DNA from: Adiantum capillus-veneris
Lineage: Eukaryota; Streptophyta; Polypodiopsida; Polypodiales; Pteridaceae
Reading direction: 5' to 3'
Length of the DNA: 64,000 nucleotides
Assembly (NCBI GenBank): GCA_014529385.2
Contig: CM043966.1
Location: 36,060,739-36,124,738, forward strand
In this document: positions 43,338 to 54,953 of the stretch, piece after piece
How positions within the stretch are numbered: the stretch's first letter is position 1
Layout of the letters: each line of letters begins with the position of its first letter
Made by a program: the position numbers and the translations under genes
Notes under the pieces: model-generated
What the model saw: the letters and a program-made list of their open reading frames with translations, nothing else
Databases searched by the model: none
Told to the model about the DNA's origin: nothing

Positions 43338-43460
43338 ATTACAATGAACAGGTAAATGATAGTGGACCTAGGTAATCCCTCCTTGTAATAAGCATAGTCG
43401 AGGAAGACTATGATTTCAAGGGCAAGGTAGTGTCATAAAAATGAATTTTACTCTTTAGAA
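43338..43460 (+). other. Inverted copy of the Gypsy-4 polypurine/LTR junction
   Basis: The plus strand reads CATAGTCGAGGA(A)GACTATGATTTCAAG then GTAG and TGTCATAA. This is the reverse complement of the Gypsy-4 junction at about 41385-41430. It marks a second Gypsy-4-family 3' end in the opposite orientation, soon lost into unique sequence. Confidence 0.55.
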
Positions 43461-43722
43461 TTGGTCATTCTAACTAGAGAAAAAAAGAAGAGTGGAAGGG
43501 CCAATGTTACAAGATGGATATAAGGTGTGTCTAAGGAGGTAAGAGTGTTAAAAGGAGATGCAACCGTTAGAAGTGTGAAGGGAATTCCCATGGGAATCAA
43601 ATGTGTTTTTGTGAGATATAAAGGGGTTAGAAACATGTCCCAAATGCATATGCAAACATGCAATAATGCATACAAAATGGGATTAGGACTATATTCAATG
43701 TGGCTTGAGAACCCTTGCTTAT

Positions 43723-44088
43723 CCACACACACACACACACACACACACCACTCTTAGAAAGGAGAGATGGAGCTTCAGCATGGGAGAAGAAGGAGTAGAG
43801 AGTTAACATAAAGGTTTAAAATGGGTTGAACTACTTAAACCTAGTGAGACCATTTTTTTAATAACTCAAAAAAATGATGCGATCTCTAGAATTGGATTGC
43901 AAAACTTATTGCAAATGACAGGATCTACAAGTTTTGCGTTGAATTTTTTTTTCAATGTTTTCCTATTGAAGGAGTGGAACGAACCCAAAAACGTAGATTT
44001 TTGCTACAGAAAGGGTCAATGTGCAAGCTGCAAAGCAAAGCTACTTGCTCTCAAACAATTTACTCTCTCTCTCTCTCTCTCTCTCTCT
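43723..44088. repeat. (AC)n and (CT)n microsatellites
   Basis: (AC)n at 43723-43749 and (CT)n at 44062-44088, with unique AT-rich sequence between. Confidence 0.9.
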
Positions 44089-45640
44089 AAAATCTCTAGA
44101 GCTTTTATGCTTCATCACACTATACTAATATACATCATCAAGACAAGTACTTTGTCTTATATTGATACATACTTCTTCTTCCTCTTGATCTCTATCTCTC
44201 GCCCCACAAATCTCTTGGCTCACTGAGTGTTTTAAGGGCTTGAGATTGAGGCCCCTAATGTGTTTTAATGTGATATGGAACACATGCTATGTTGAAGGAT
44301 CATAACTTACACTCTTTTCAATTCCAAAAGTTTATGGTGTGTGGTCACTATGTATAAATTGTGTATATCGTATGCGTTCAAGGACTATTCTTAAAACTCT
44401 TTATTTGTAAATTTTTGACCGACTATATAACACCTTTTTCATATTCAATTTGTAATTTCTTTTCCCAATTCCATTATATGGCACACTTTTGCATATGAAA
44501 ATGTAATTAAAAAAGAAACTTAATAACCACTATCACATAATTATTAAATGACCCCCCAAAAGGGCGTGTATGACAAAGTTATATAGATCAAATGGCCCTC
44601 TTTAGAGAGAGGCAATAAATCCTTTTGGAGGGGGGTCACCCCTGAAAATTCAGCCCTCAATTATTGTCAATTGTCTCTCTTATTATTTTATCAATACATA
44701 TGTAATTGAGTGTGGATCTAGGTGATGCATGCACATGCATCTATATGATCGCTACTCCATTTATATGCAGATTGTTGATTTGTTTGAATTTTTCAATCAT
44801 ATAATTGGGAATTGTCATCTCTATGTTTTGATTGCCTTATAGTACTTATTCATTAGTCTATCTTAAGCATACCTTATGGACACATATTATGTTTAAAGTT
44901 GGATTGATGGTTTATATGCATATGTCTTTATCTTTATATGCGTGCACATGCATTGATATGATTATATGTTCAAGTATCTGCTTGATTTCTATGCCCATAT
45001 ATGTTAACATGTGTGTAAGTTAAGACATGTTTCATAATAAGGAAAAACAATATGCTACTCAAGCAAGACAACATCAAGACCATGTATTTGAAAGTTGGAT
45101 AACCTGTACTATTACACCACCCAAAAGCAAAATACCATAGGAGATATGGAGAGAGTGCTTTTGCAAGCTTGCTCATGTTACCTACAACCATCACAAAGCA
45201 AAAAAAAATTATCAAGATTAGCACAATTGTGGATTGCAAGTGTCAAAAGAGCACAACACTTGTTATTGGCATCAACAAAAATCCAAAACCTACCACCTCA
45301 TTGTTCATGCTTTGCCCTTGATCTTGATTGATGAAGATGAAAGGTCCAAGCAAATCCTCTCCTACCCGCAGGTCCTCTTGTAGGGTAACCACTTTTATAT
45401 AGTAGACTGTGTATGGTTTCATGGTGGCCCACCACAAAGTGTATGCAGTGCATGCGAGATTATGGAGAAGTGGCAAGATCTCTGCCTTTTATAGTGATCC
45501 TCTAGAGTCTAAGTCTCACAACACCATTTTGAAAAACAAAATCTACTAGGAGTCTTATATCCTTTCCTACTAGGAGGGGGTTAGAGTTATAAAAGAGTAT
45601 GGTTTTTATTGACATTGGCTTGTTACTGCTTCTATGGATG
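44089..45640. other. Intergenic, nothing recognised
   Basis: AT-rich sequence with short open frames on both strands. No coding domain, LTR or RNA gene was recognised. Confidence 0.5.
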
Positions 45641-45644
45641 TATT

Positions 45645-46259
45645 CTAGCACATTGGTGGGAAGAAGATTTTGCTTTTAATGAAGCCTCCTCTCAAGGTGC
45701 CTTGAGTAATAAGTAGATCCATATTAAAAAACTTGGTGTGAAGAACAGAGTCATGTTGTGGGCTTGTACCAATATCATTGATCGTGAGGCTTGGGGGGTA
45801 GATAAGAGTGTACTCAATGACATGTCTAGGGCTAGGTATATCAAACCATAGGATGTCATCAAAATACTTGTAAACATGCTTAGAATTCATTAGCCATGGC
45901 CTTAAACTAGATTCAACCATGTTTTTAATTAAAAACTCTGCTAGAGCTATGTCTAGAGTATCGTTGATGTGGGGGTTGAGAGTGACTTGAAAGTAATTTT
46001 TGTCAATCCTTCTAGTTGCCTCTTGTAGAACTAAGGCCCTACAAATGAAGATAGGGTAATTGGCTGCTTTGTCAACATTAGAGATATAGTACATGCCCTT
46101 TATGGCTTGAAAGTTGCTTTCAAGTTGTGCTACAACATTTACGTGTTTCTTTTTGGGTATATTTAGAGTGCAATATTGAAAGAAATCATGCATGGTAGTG
46201 TCTAGAGGCACTTTTTTTTGCAACGATATAATTTTATCAGATAGTAATACTTGTACCAA
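45645..46259 (-). pseudogene. Reverse-transcriptase-like relic, possibly Penelope-like
   Basis: A 204-codon open frame unlike the Copia and Gypsy frames around it. It contains YYISNVDKAANYPIFICRAL near residues 57-76, resembling the 'DK ... V/IICK' motif of a group of non-LTR reverse transcriptases related to Penelope-like elements. It then has VYKYFDDILWFDIP at about 129-142, resembling the catalytic YxDD box, followed by IYPPSLTINDIGTSP and a strand pattern (FFNMDLLITQGTLRGGF) expected after it. The roughly 50 residues between the two motifs are far too few for a complete palm, so the core is deleted. The family assignment rests on motif memory only. No flanking terminal repeats or endonuclease were seen. 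Confidence 0.4.
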
Positions 46260-46737
46260 ATGACAGTTCTACAATGGCACTGTGTACAGAAAAAGGTAGA
46301 GGGTGATGTGATTGATACATTTTTCAAGGGTTGTCTAGACAACAACATTATTAAACACATCAAGGTCAAAAGAGAGCACATGTTTGTGGTCTACATTAAA
46401 ATCTTAGGACATAATACTACAAGTGCATGTACTATTGGCTAATGAAATAAAGGTAGCCTTTGCACTTCATAAAGTCAATTTCAATGGCAAATGAAATCTC
46501 CAACTATATAGGCACTTAGACCTAAGAGGGGGAAGTGTGCATCCGAAAGCCAAAACAAATTATACTAAGGAAGCTCTTAATAGGTACATCCATGATGTGG
46601 TTTTGGTGCTTGATGGGATAAAAGAGGGTTCCATGCTAGTGAGACTTGGGCTTGCGGACATATCTACTAGCTTTATCCTTCAAAAAATATTCTTGCACAT
46701 TCATTTATAAATTATTTTTTAACATTGCTCCTACAAG

Positions 46738-49567
46738 AAAAGGTATGTTTATGACATCAAGAAGTTTAATGGGGCAAACTTTGCACCTTGGAAAGTGCAC
46801 AAAAGAAGGATAAACTTCCCATTTCATATGCTACAAGGACTGATGAGATAACATGAATCGGTTTCAATGGGAAGAGTTAGATGCACTTTGTAGATCTATG
46901 ATTAGATTGCATCTTGCTGAGTCAATTTATTTCGCTATTTTGAAGTGTCCTATGATGCATCAAGTATGGTTGAAGTTATGCAGCACATATGAAAAAAAAC
47001 TGCTATAGTAACAAGGTGTTCTTGATGTGAAAGCTATGTGAAATATTTGGTTAGTGTTGCTAGCCATATCAATGAGTTTGTCTCTTTGTTTGCCTAGATT
47101 TGTGCCCCGTAGATGAAGATAGATGATGACATGAAAGCTATTCACTTGCTTTACTCATTGCTACCATCCTGGGATACAATTTGTATTGTTCTTAGTAATT
47201 CTCCACCAAATGGTAGTGTACAATGATATCACTAGTTCTCTTGTTTTAGAAGAAGTGTGTCATAAGACTATGGGTAGCTCGCTTCATGGCAAACCCCACT
47301 ATGTGTAGAAAGAAAGCAAACAAAGGAAAGATTGTTCTTGGCAACATGAATATGGAAAAGATGGCAATAGAGATACATCTTGTGATAGATCAAAGTCTCA
47401 CAGTAGAAAGGGAATTTAGTGGTATTTCTGTGAGAATTATGGTCATATGAAGAAAGGCGATCATGAATGGAAACGTGAAAAAGGAAAAAGCAAAAGCAGC
47501 GACAATGATGCAAAAGAGGAAAATAGTAAAATTTTATTAAAGATCTAAAAGATCAATTTGGTCATTGATTATGACGATGCATAGGACGTTAATTTGCTGG
47601 ACAAAGTTTATGGTTGTGTTCTACGATGCACAAGAGACTCTATGTTTACAAAGTTTGTTGTCATCCAATTTTTTAGTCAGTGGTGGTAAAGTTTCACATA
47701 TGTGGTTCTAGAAGTTAGATGCATCTCTTCATGTGAACCACCACATAGGGAGCGGTTTATTTGTTATGAACAGACTATTGGTTTTGTCACATTGGATGAC
47801 ATTTATGCTTATGACATAGTTGGCATTAGTGGCATTACTATAGTTTGGTTGAATGGCGTAAGATTTTTCATTCACAATGTTCGTCATGTGCCATGTTTGA
47901 CTCATAATCAGACTTCAGTTGGCATCCTTGATGACTTGGTTTATAAAGTCACTTTCTATCATCAATCTTGACATGTATCCAAAGGTAATTTTTTCTTTCT
48001 AGGGGTTCTAAAGTTGGGTCTTTGTATTCTCTAACAAAAACAATATTCTTTTGGTAACCGAGCTGCCAAATTTTGTTGTGGCATAGCTGATTGGGACATA
48101 TGTCCAAGAAAGGAATATAAATTCTTTCTTGTTTGGGTTATTTGTCTGCTTTACTTTTTCTAAATTTTGTTTCTGTGAGCATTTTCGGTATGTGAATCAA
48201 ACAGGTGCTTCTTGTTATGTTTCATTTGAGAAAGAGAAATGGCCTTAGAGCTTGTATATAATGATATATGCGGCCCCATGCCAACTCACACTCTTGGTGG
48301 TGCATCTTATTTTGTGACGTTCTTAGACGATGCAGCACATAAAGTTTTGGTTTATGCATTAAAGTCAAAGAATGAGACATTATCTTACTTTAAAAAATTC
48401 TTCTCAAATGTTGAAACACAATCTAGTAAGAAGTTAGAGGCCTTACATTCAGACAATGGCGGAGAAAACATCTCCAATGCATTTTTTGACTTTTGCACAA
48501 GAAGGGAAAATAAGCATGAGTTCATTGTTGCTAAATATACCTTAGCTCAAAACAATGTTGATGAGAGAATGAAGAGGATGATTCAAGAGAGAATCGTGTC
48601 TATGCTATCACAAGAAAGCCTAAAACAAGCTTTTTGGGTAGAAGCACTTTACACATTGGTTTATTTGATCAATAGATCATCGCATGCATCATTGCAAATT
48701 TGTGTGCCTAAGGAGTTATGATCAAGAGATAAGTTGTTGTATCATAGACCTAGGATATTTGGCTATGAAACTTATGAGCTTCATGCTAAGCTAGATCCAA
48801 AATCTCAAAAATTCATCTTTATTAGCTATGGACTGGACGGTCAATTCGGCTATCATTTGTGGGATCCAGAGAGCCGATCCATTATTTGTAGTAGTGATGT
48901 TGTCTTCAATGAGACTAAGATGCACAGACAACAAGTAAAAGAGGTTGAATTTTGAAAACTCACATTCTTTGATGTATCAACTTCTGTGTAGACAACTCAA
49001 GAGCCTATTGTTATGCAAGTGAACACTCCAGATGATATAGCTTTTGAGTAGGCTAGTACTAGTCAGTTAAGGTGATATCAGAGAGCCTTGAATCCGCCAA
49101 AGTGGTTCATTCCTAGCGAGGATTTTGTGTTTCCAATAGATAGTGTTGAGCCTCCCTGTTACAAAGAGGCCATGCTAGCCAAGGATTAGACTCACTGGGA
49201 ACTTGCAATGAAAAGTGAGTTGTCTAGCATCAAAAAGAACAAAACATGATATTTGGTTCCATTGCCAAAAGGTAAGAAAGCATTGCCTTGCAAACGAGTC
49301 TATAAACAAAATTTGCATCTAATATTGGGAAATACAAAACTCATTAGTAGCTGAGGGATTCAAGCAAGAGCATGGCAAAGATTTTGATGAAATCTTTTCT
49401 CCAGTGGTCAAAATGGTGACACTAAGGTTGCTGCTTGGATTACTTGCTACAGAGGACCTAGATCTAGTTCAAATGGATGTAATAACAACTTTCTTACATG
49501 ATTTTCTCGATGAGGAGATTTATATGCGGCAACCTAAAGGGTTCGTGCAGAAAGGTGAGGAACATTC
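46738..49567 (+). pseudogene. Copia-3 Gag, integrase and start of RT, decayed
   Basis: The plus strand holds, in order, Gag pieces (YDIKKFNGANFAPWKVHKRR at about 46755; a knuckle-like CENYGHMKKGDHEWK at about 47430), an integrase core (48239-48721: LVYNDICGPMPTHTLGGASY, FLDDAAHKVLVYALKSKNET, ALHSDNGGE), the post-integrase block (48734-48955: KFIFISYGLDGQFGYHLWDP, SSDVVFNETK), and RT (VAEGFKQEHGKDFDEIFSPV, then QMDVITTFLHDFLDEEIYM, PKGFVQKGEEH). There are many stops and frameshifts. RT is cut at 49567 by a nested element and resumes at 59176. No 5' LTR was recognised. Confidence 0.82.
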
Positions 49568-49680
49568 TGTCAAGCCTAAGGTAGATGGGCCAAGGCCAAG
49601 GGTCAACTCCAGATACACATGCGGTACAGGGGCTATATGTAGCTAGGAGCCAGAGGGCCAGGGGCCTATATATAGGCATG
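49568..49680 (+). repeat. LTR-a, truncated
   Basis: Starts TGTCAAGCCTAAGG and stops after GGCCTATATATAGGCATG, lacking the last about 45 bp of LTR-b. It joins directly to a copy of the element's 3' interior (49681-49860), which also occurs at 58857-59014. Confidence 0.85.
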
Positions 49681-49860
49681 TTATAAATGGACAACAATGT
49701 GGAAAATCAAGATGGTACTCTTGGTTTCATTGGACCTTTTATTGAACCGTGTTCTAGTGAAGCAACCAGCTGGATCGATGAAGGATGAAAGTGTGGAAAA
49801 CATTAGTGTATCACCACTCTTGTTTTCAAGGACAAAAACGCTTCTTCAAGGGGGGAGTAA
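49681..49860 (+). repeat. Duplicate of the element's 3' interior
   Basis: TAAATGGACAACAATGTGG, TCTTGGTTTCATTGGACC and GGAAAACATTAGTGTATC match 58861-59014 almost base for base, with a 21-bp insertion near 49767. It ends in the polypurine tract next to LTR-b. Confidence 0.88.
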
Positions 49861-50015
49861 TGTCACGCCTAAGGTAGGATGGGCCAAGGCCAAAAGTCAA
49901 CTCCGGATACACATGCGGTACAGGGTTATATGTAGCTAAGAGCCAGAGGGCCAGGGGCCTATATATAAGCATGCTGGGTGGTTATTTGCATGTCTATCTT
50001 CCCTATGGCCTTTCA
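49861..50015 (+). repeat. LTR-b with adjoining primer-binding site
   Basis: A 155-bp complete LTR. It is preceded by a polypurine tract and followed, after one base, by TGGTATCAGAGCTC, so it has both a 3'-end and a 5'-start context. Confidence 0.9.
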
Positions 50016-50080
50016 CTGGTATCAGAGCTCAGGGGAGGAAGCTATGGAGGAGGGGGGAGATATGTCCTTGCATGGCTTTG

Positions 50081-50135
<55 letters not shown>

Positions 50136-52520
50136 CCTAGAAGGAGGAGGAAGAGCGTGCTTGCATGCCATGCATGCTCAGTTGCAAACAAAGGTCAAGG
50201 TTGACATGAAAGCACGGGCGCTATGGGCATGGCCCCTTCGTTACATAGTGCGAAATCGGCCAATGAGGACAGTGGGAACCTACCCTTGCATGCACAAGGA
50301 GGAGACGAGCTCGGCATGGAATTGGGCGAGAATGAGCTTGTTGGGAGTGCGGAGAGTAGAAGCTTGGCTCGTTTCTGCATCGTCGGCTCCCGAGCTCTCT
50401 ATAGAGCACTATGGGCAAGAAACCATCCTGCATACGGCTGCCATCGTCGTTTTGTTACAGGTTCTATATTTCACTTTTCAAGAGGGCACCCTAACTTTGG
50501 GCAATCCCAACTAAGGGCCGTTATCCACGGGAAGGCTTTGCAGGTTGGTTGGTTAACATGGGAGGTTTCCAGAGGCCGCACACGGCTCGGTGGGTGGCAT
50601 GGAAGATTTGGCAAGGTGCGACTACAAATTGAGTCTACAACTTTTTCTACCTTCATTGCAAGCTTCAAGATGACCAAGGAACACAACCATGCACACGAGC
50701 ATGATCGGCAGAGTTTTCATGCATCGGTTGAAGCCAAGATTCAGCATACAATCACATTATGCATGCACGTCATGCAAGGTGGATTTCATCGTGGCCAAAG
50801 TAAAAGCTTCAATGTGTTCAAGGTAGAAGTACAGCCACAATTAGAGTTGGAAATTTTGTAAGCTTTGATAAAAACAAGGGAGGCAACCTTCTACGCTTCC
50901 GGAAGTGGAACTCTCTATGAGGTACTTCGTTTTTGTTTCAAACATAGTATATCTTGCTATAGATTTGTATCGGACAGGGCCTTCGACATCAGGAAGTAGG
51001 ACATCTCTTCACAAACAGTAGATGTATTATTACAACGGCAAGGCTAGTCAGCAAGAGCACGTAAAGCGTCAAGCAAGGCTTGAGTGATAAATGATCTCGT
51101 TTAAAAACACGACTCTTTCCCATGCCTGGCAAAGGTCAAAGCATGGTAGTGCTTGAGAATCGCATGGCGATCGGCACGGTCTGTTGCTTGCCTTGTTGAA
51201 GGAGGCACAAGTACTTGGCAAGGCCGACCATTAATACAATTCCAAGAAGTTGTTCAACAAGTTGCTAGAGCTTGACTTCTAGGCGAGTTGTCTGTCCATG
51301 ATGCACTCAGACGCGAATATGATCCATTCATTGTCGGCATGCATGATCCAAAGAGTTTTCTAAGATATCACGGGAGCACGGCTCCATGTACAAAATCTTT
51401 GGGAATACAATAAGCAAGCCAAGCAGGTACGAGGTACATCACTTGCAAGTATTTTTTTTGTTCAATTCAACAAGGTCAATTATCTGTGAATGTTCGATAC
51501 AATCGACTTTCTTTTGCTTTGCCATTGTTCATTGGCAAGCGTATCTGTTAGCTATCAATAGAACTCCATGAATACTTATGTGAAGCAAGGCTTCCCTTTC
51601 AGCACTTGGCATAGCGTTTTCCAAAGTTTGGAATATGCTCATAGCATACGAACTTGGGAAGACTTGCCAAGATGTTTGCATGTTTTTACATCCCACGAGG
51701 GTGTATATGCTACATACGCAAACTCACTCGAGCAGTACATATGGCTATGAGCCAGATTTGAGCAAATTTCCAACAATCTCATTTACATTACATAAGATCT
51801 CTCTGCTCTACAAAGCAAAGTGCTTGGGTAAACTTTATACAAAAGTGCTGCATAAAGCAAAGTGTTTTGCCAAATTTCATGTGAAGCAAGGCTTCTCTTA
51901 TGTGCCCGGGTATTAGCGATTGACTTTAGATCAACAATAATGGCACACATCTATAGCACTCCGTGGATATAAGCTCACAGGCAATGCTACACTGTGATGT
52001 ATCCATTCCAATGTAATGGTGCACGGCACGTATACCAACGGCTCACATGGTTGAGGCTATCATTGAATCCATGGGCTTATTATTCTGTTTTTTGCTTTGT
52101 ATGCATGGCATACTAGTACGATGGCCGTACAACAGCCATCATTGCATACGCTATAACACTAACTACTATATTAAGGACAAGGTAAGTGACTGATGTCGTA
52201 TTTAAAGTCACCATGGTACAGTCTTGATCACATACAAGGTCTGGGGGGAAATGTGTGACTTATGGTACCTCTCTCTACGAGGATGTGGTAGACGTACATT
52301 CTTGTACGCTTATACAATAAGCTATGACATCAACATGGCCTGCATTGGAATATATGCAAGGGGCCTACCACACATTCGAATAAGGGGTTTTCCTCAGCCC
52401 AGCATTCTCCCTATCCATCTCTCTCTCTTTCCAGCTCCTATGTGGGAAACGTGAAACTAGGCATGCTTTTCTTGAAATCTTTCTACGTCAAGACGGTAAA
52501 ACAAGAACGGCTAAGAGCCA
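50016..52520 (+). other. Interior of the three-LTR element, left part
   Basis: Starts with the initiator-Met primer site and a (TC)n microsatellite at 50085-50133. The longest open frame (50223-50861, 212 codons, with an HNHAHEHDRQ string) has no domain I recognise and could be chance. From 50870 to 52520 I see no coding or repeats beyond short phrases. The interior continues right of Copia-2 (57670-59014), also without recognisable coding. Confidence 0.5.
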
Positions 52521-52525
52521 TCTAT

Positions 52526-52752
52526 TGTTGGAATTAGGGTTGCAGAGAAAGGCATAGAGCTTGGAGAGAACGAAGGATGCTCAAGGCACACAATAGAGAG
52601 TGTCTTACTTAGTGTGCAATGGAAAGAGAGATAGCCCTAGAATGATGGGCATATATACAATGCACGGGGGGAAAAACCTCCCAAAGAGGGAAAAAATGCC
52701 TCGGCAGTCCTAGTGTGTTCACACACATCACTAACACATGTATATGGTAACA
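52526..52752 (-). repeat. Copia-2 3' LTR
   Basis: 227 bp, same family as the Copia-1 LTRs. It differs from its partner at a modest number of sites (for example CACGGGGGGAAA against CATGGGGGAAGA). Confidence 0.92.
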
Positions 52753-52827
52753 AATCCGCCTTGGAGTGATGCGGTGAACGAGAGTTGGAACATGAGTAAA
52801 GGGAAGTGCCATGCCCTGAGGACATGC

Positions 52828-54950
52828 TCAATCCACAAAGGGGAGTAAGCCCAAAGCTTTGTGGAAAGCTTGAAGCTTCTCATGAGACAATGCCTTTGTG
52901 AAAAGATCTGCAAGTTTGTCCTGTGTTGGCACATAAGCCAAGCTGGTCTCTCTTGCTAAGAGCCTCTCCCTGACATAGTGGTAATGCACCTCAATGTGCT
53001 TTGTACGAGCATGAAAAACTGGGTTCGTCGCAACTGCCAATGCGCTTTGACTGTCAGTGTGGATAGTGTTGGCAGTGGCCTGTCCAACACCCAAATCAGT
53101 CATAAGACGTCTGAGCCATACACACTCAACCGTAGCTGTGAAGACTACCCTGTACTCAGCCTCACAACTCGAAGTGGCCATAGTAGGTTGCTTCTTGCTC
53201 AACCATGATATACATGAACTGCCAAGCATGAAACAAAAACCACTTGTGGACACCCGCGTGTCAAAACAACCAGCCCAATCTGAGTCCGAAAAAGCATGTA
53301 AGTCTGGCGGCAATGATCCCCCCTTGGGATAGAACAAGCCAAGATGTAAAGTGCCACTAAGGTAGCGAAAAATCCTCTTGACAGCCTGCCAATGCTTAGA
53401 CCCTGGGCTATGCATAAATCTCCTGACTTGTGAGACTGCAAACTGAATATCTGCCTCGTGTTGCATACATAAATGAGGCAGCCAACAACAGTTTGGTAAA
53501 GAGTGACATCAGTAGGATCGCCATCATCATGTAGACTCAACTTCAAACATGTTTCCATGGGAGTGGCAATAGGTTTGCAATCCTCAAGTCCAAACTTACA
53601 TAGCAATGTCTCTATGTAACTTTTCTGACACAAGGAAATACCACCATCACACTGCTTAAACTGTATACCCAAGTAATGATGCAACAGCCCCAAATCTTTC
53701 ATCTTGAAAGTAGCATTCAAATCAGCCTTAAATTCAGAAATATGTCTCTCATTTGGTCCAGTGATTAGCAAATCATTGACATAAAGAACCACAATGAGAA
53801 GTACATCACCCTCACGCTTTACATACAATGTGCTTTCTGTTGGACTGTTGCGAAAGCCTCGTTTGACCAAATGAGTGTCAGCTTTCTCATACCAAGCACG
53901 AGGAGATTGCTTCAACCCATACAAAGCCTTCTGACATTTGCACACTTTGTCCTCTTGTCCTTTTATGACAAAACTGCGAGGCTGCGTTACATAAACTTCC
54001 TCAAATATGTCACCATTCAAGAAAGCAGTAACAATGTCTGATTGATGTACATCCCAACCAAAATGAGGTGCCAATGCACATAGAAAATGCACAGTAGTCA
54101 TACGACAAGTGGGAGAAAAGGTCTCTTCATAATCTATGTCTTTTTGCTGTGCATAACCCTTTGCAACAAGTTGAGCCTTATGGCAATCGATCTCACCATC
54201 TGGCTTGCGTTTCAACTTGTAAACCCACTTCGTACCAATGGCCTTTTTGCCAGGATGCAAATCACATAAAGTCCATGTGTCATTTTCTATAAGTGCATCA
54301 TATTCTGATTGCATGGCAGCCATCCAATTTTTTGAATTCTGTGCTTCATCAAAAGATAGAGGCTCCTTAACATCACGTAAGCTAGACACAGCCAAAGCAT
54401 AACAATCTGATGCATAAGATACATGTGAGAGCTTGAACGAGTACGACTAGACAAAGGTGCATCCAATTTACTGTCACACAAAGTGTGCACCAGCCATTTT
54501 GGCATACCTCTAGCCTGCTCATTTTCAGCCCTGTCCTCATCAAGTACATCATGTACATCTGCATCAGTAATAGGCTGATCTATAACATTTTTCAGAAACC
54601 CCCATAGGTTGTACATTTGCCTCATTAGAACTTACATTTGTATTTCCACCACTGAAAAGAGGCAACAAAGTGTCATAAATGTCATGTGAGCTTACATTAC
54701 TGTCTCTAGTACATGACAGCAAGGGCTGAACAGAATCTTCCACAAACACTACATCCCGTGAAACAAGAATACGTTTTGTTTGCGGATGATACAACCTGTA
54801 ACCTTTGATTTCAGCACTCTAACCAACAAAAATACATTTGACAGCCTTATCATCCCATTTTCTGCATTTTCTCCGTTGTGTTTGTGGCACCAAAGCATAT
54901 GCCAAACAGCCAAAAACATGCATGATAGAAGGCTTTCTATCATACCATGC
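52828..54950 (-). pseudogene. Copia-2 reverse transcriptase and RNase H
   Basis: After the stop the frame continues (EAWYDRKPS) through the linker with a frameshift at about 54600. An open RT block follows at 53199-54395 (DALIENDTWTLCDLHPGKKA, VHQSDIVTAFLNGDIFEEVY, KALYGLKQSPRAWYEK). Its catalytic box reads LYVNDLLITGPN, Asn replacing the first Asp of YVDD, while Copia-1 keeps YVDD. RNase H is in a shifted frame at 52828-53466 (DSDWAGCFDTRVSTSGFC, ATSSCEAEYR, HARTKHIEVHYHYV, DLFTKALSHEKLQ). It cannot make an active polymerase. Confidence 0.9.
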
Positions 54951-54953
54951 TTC

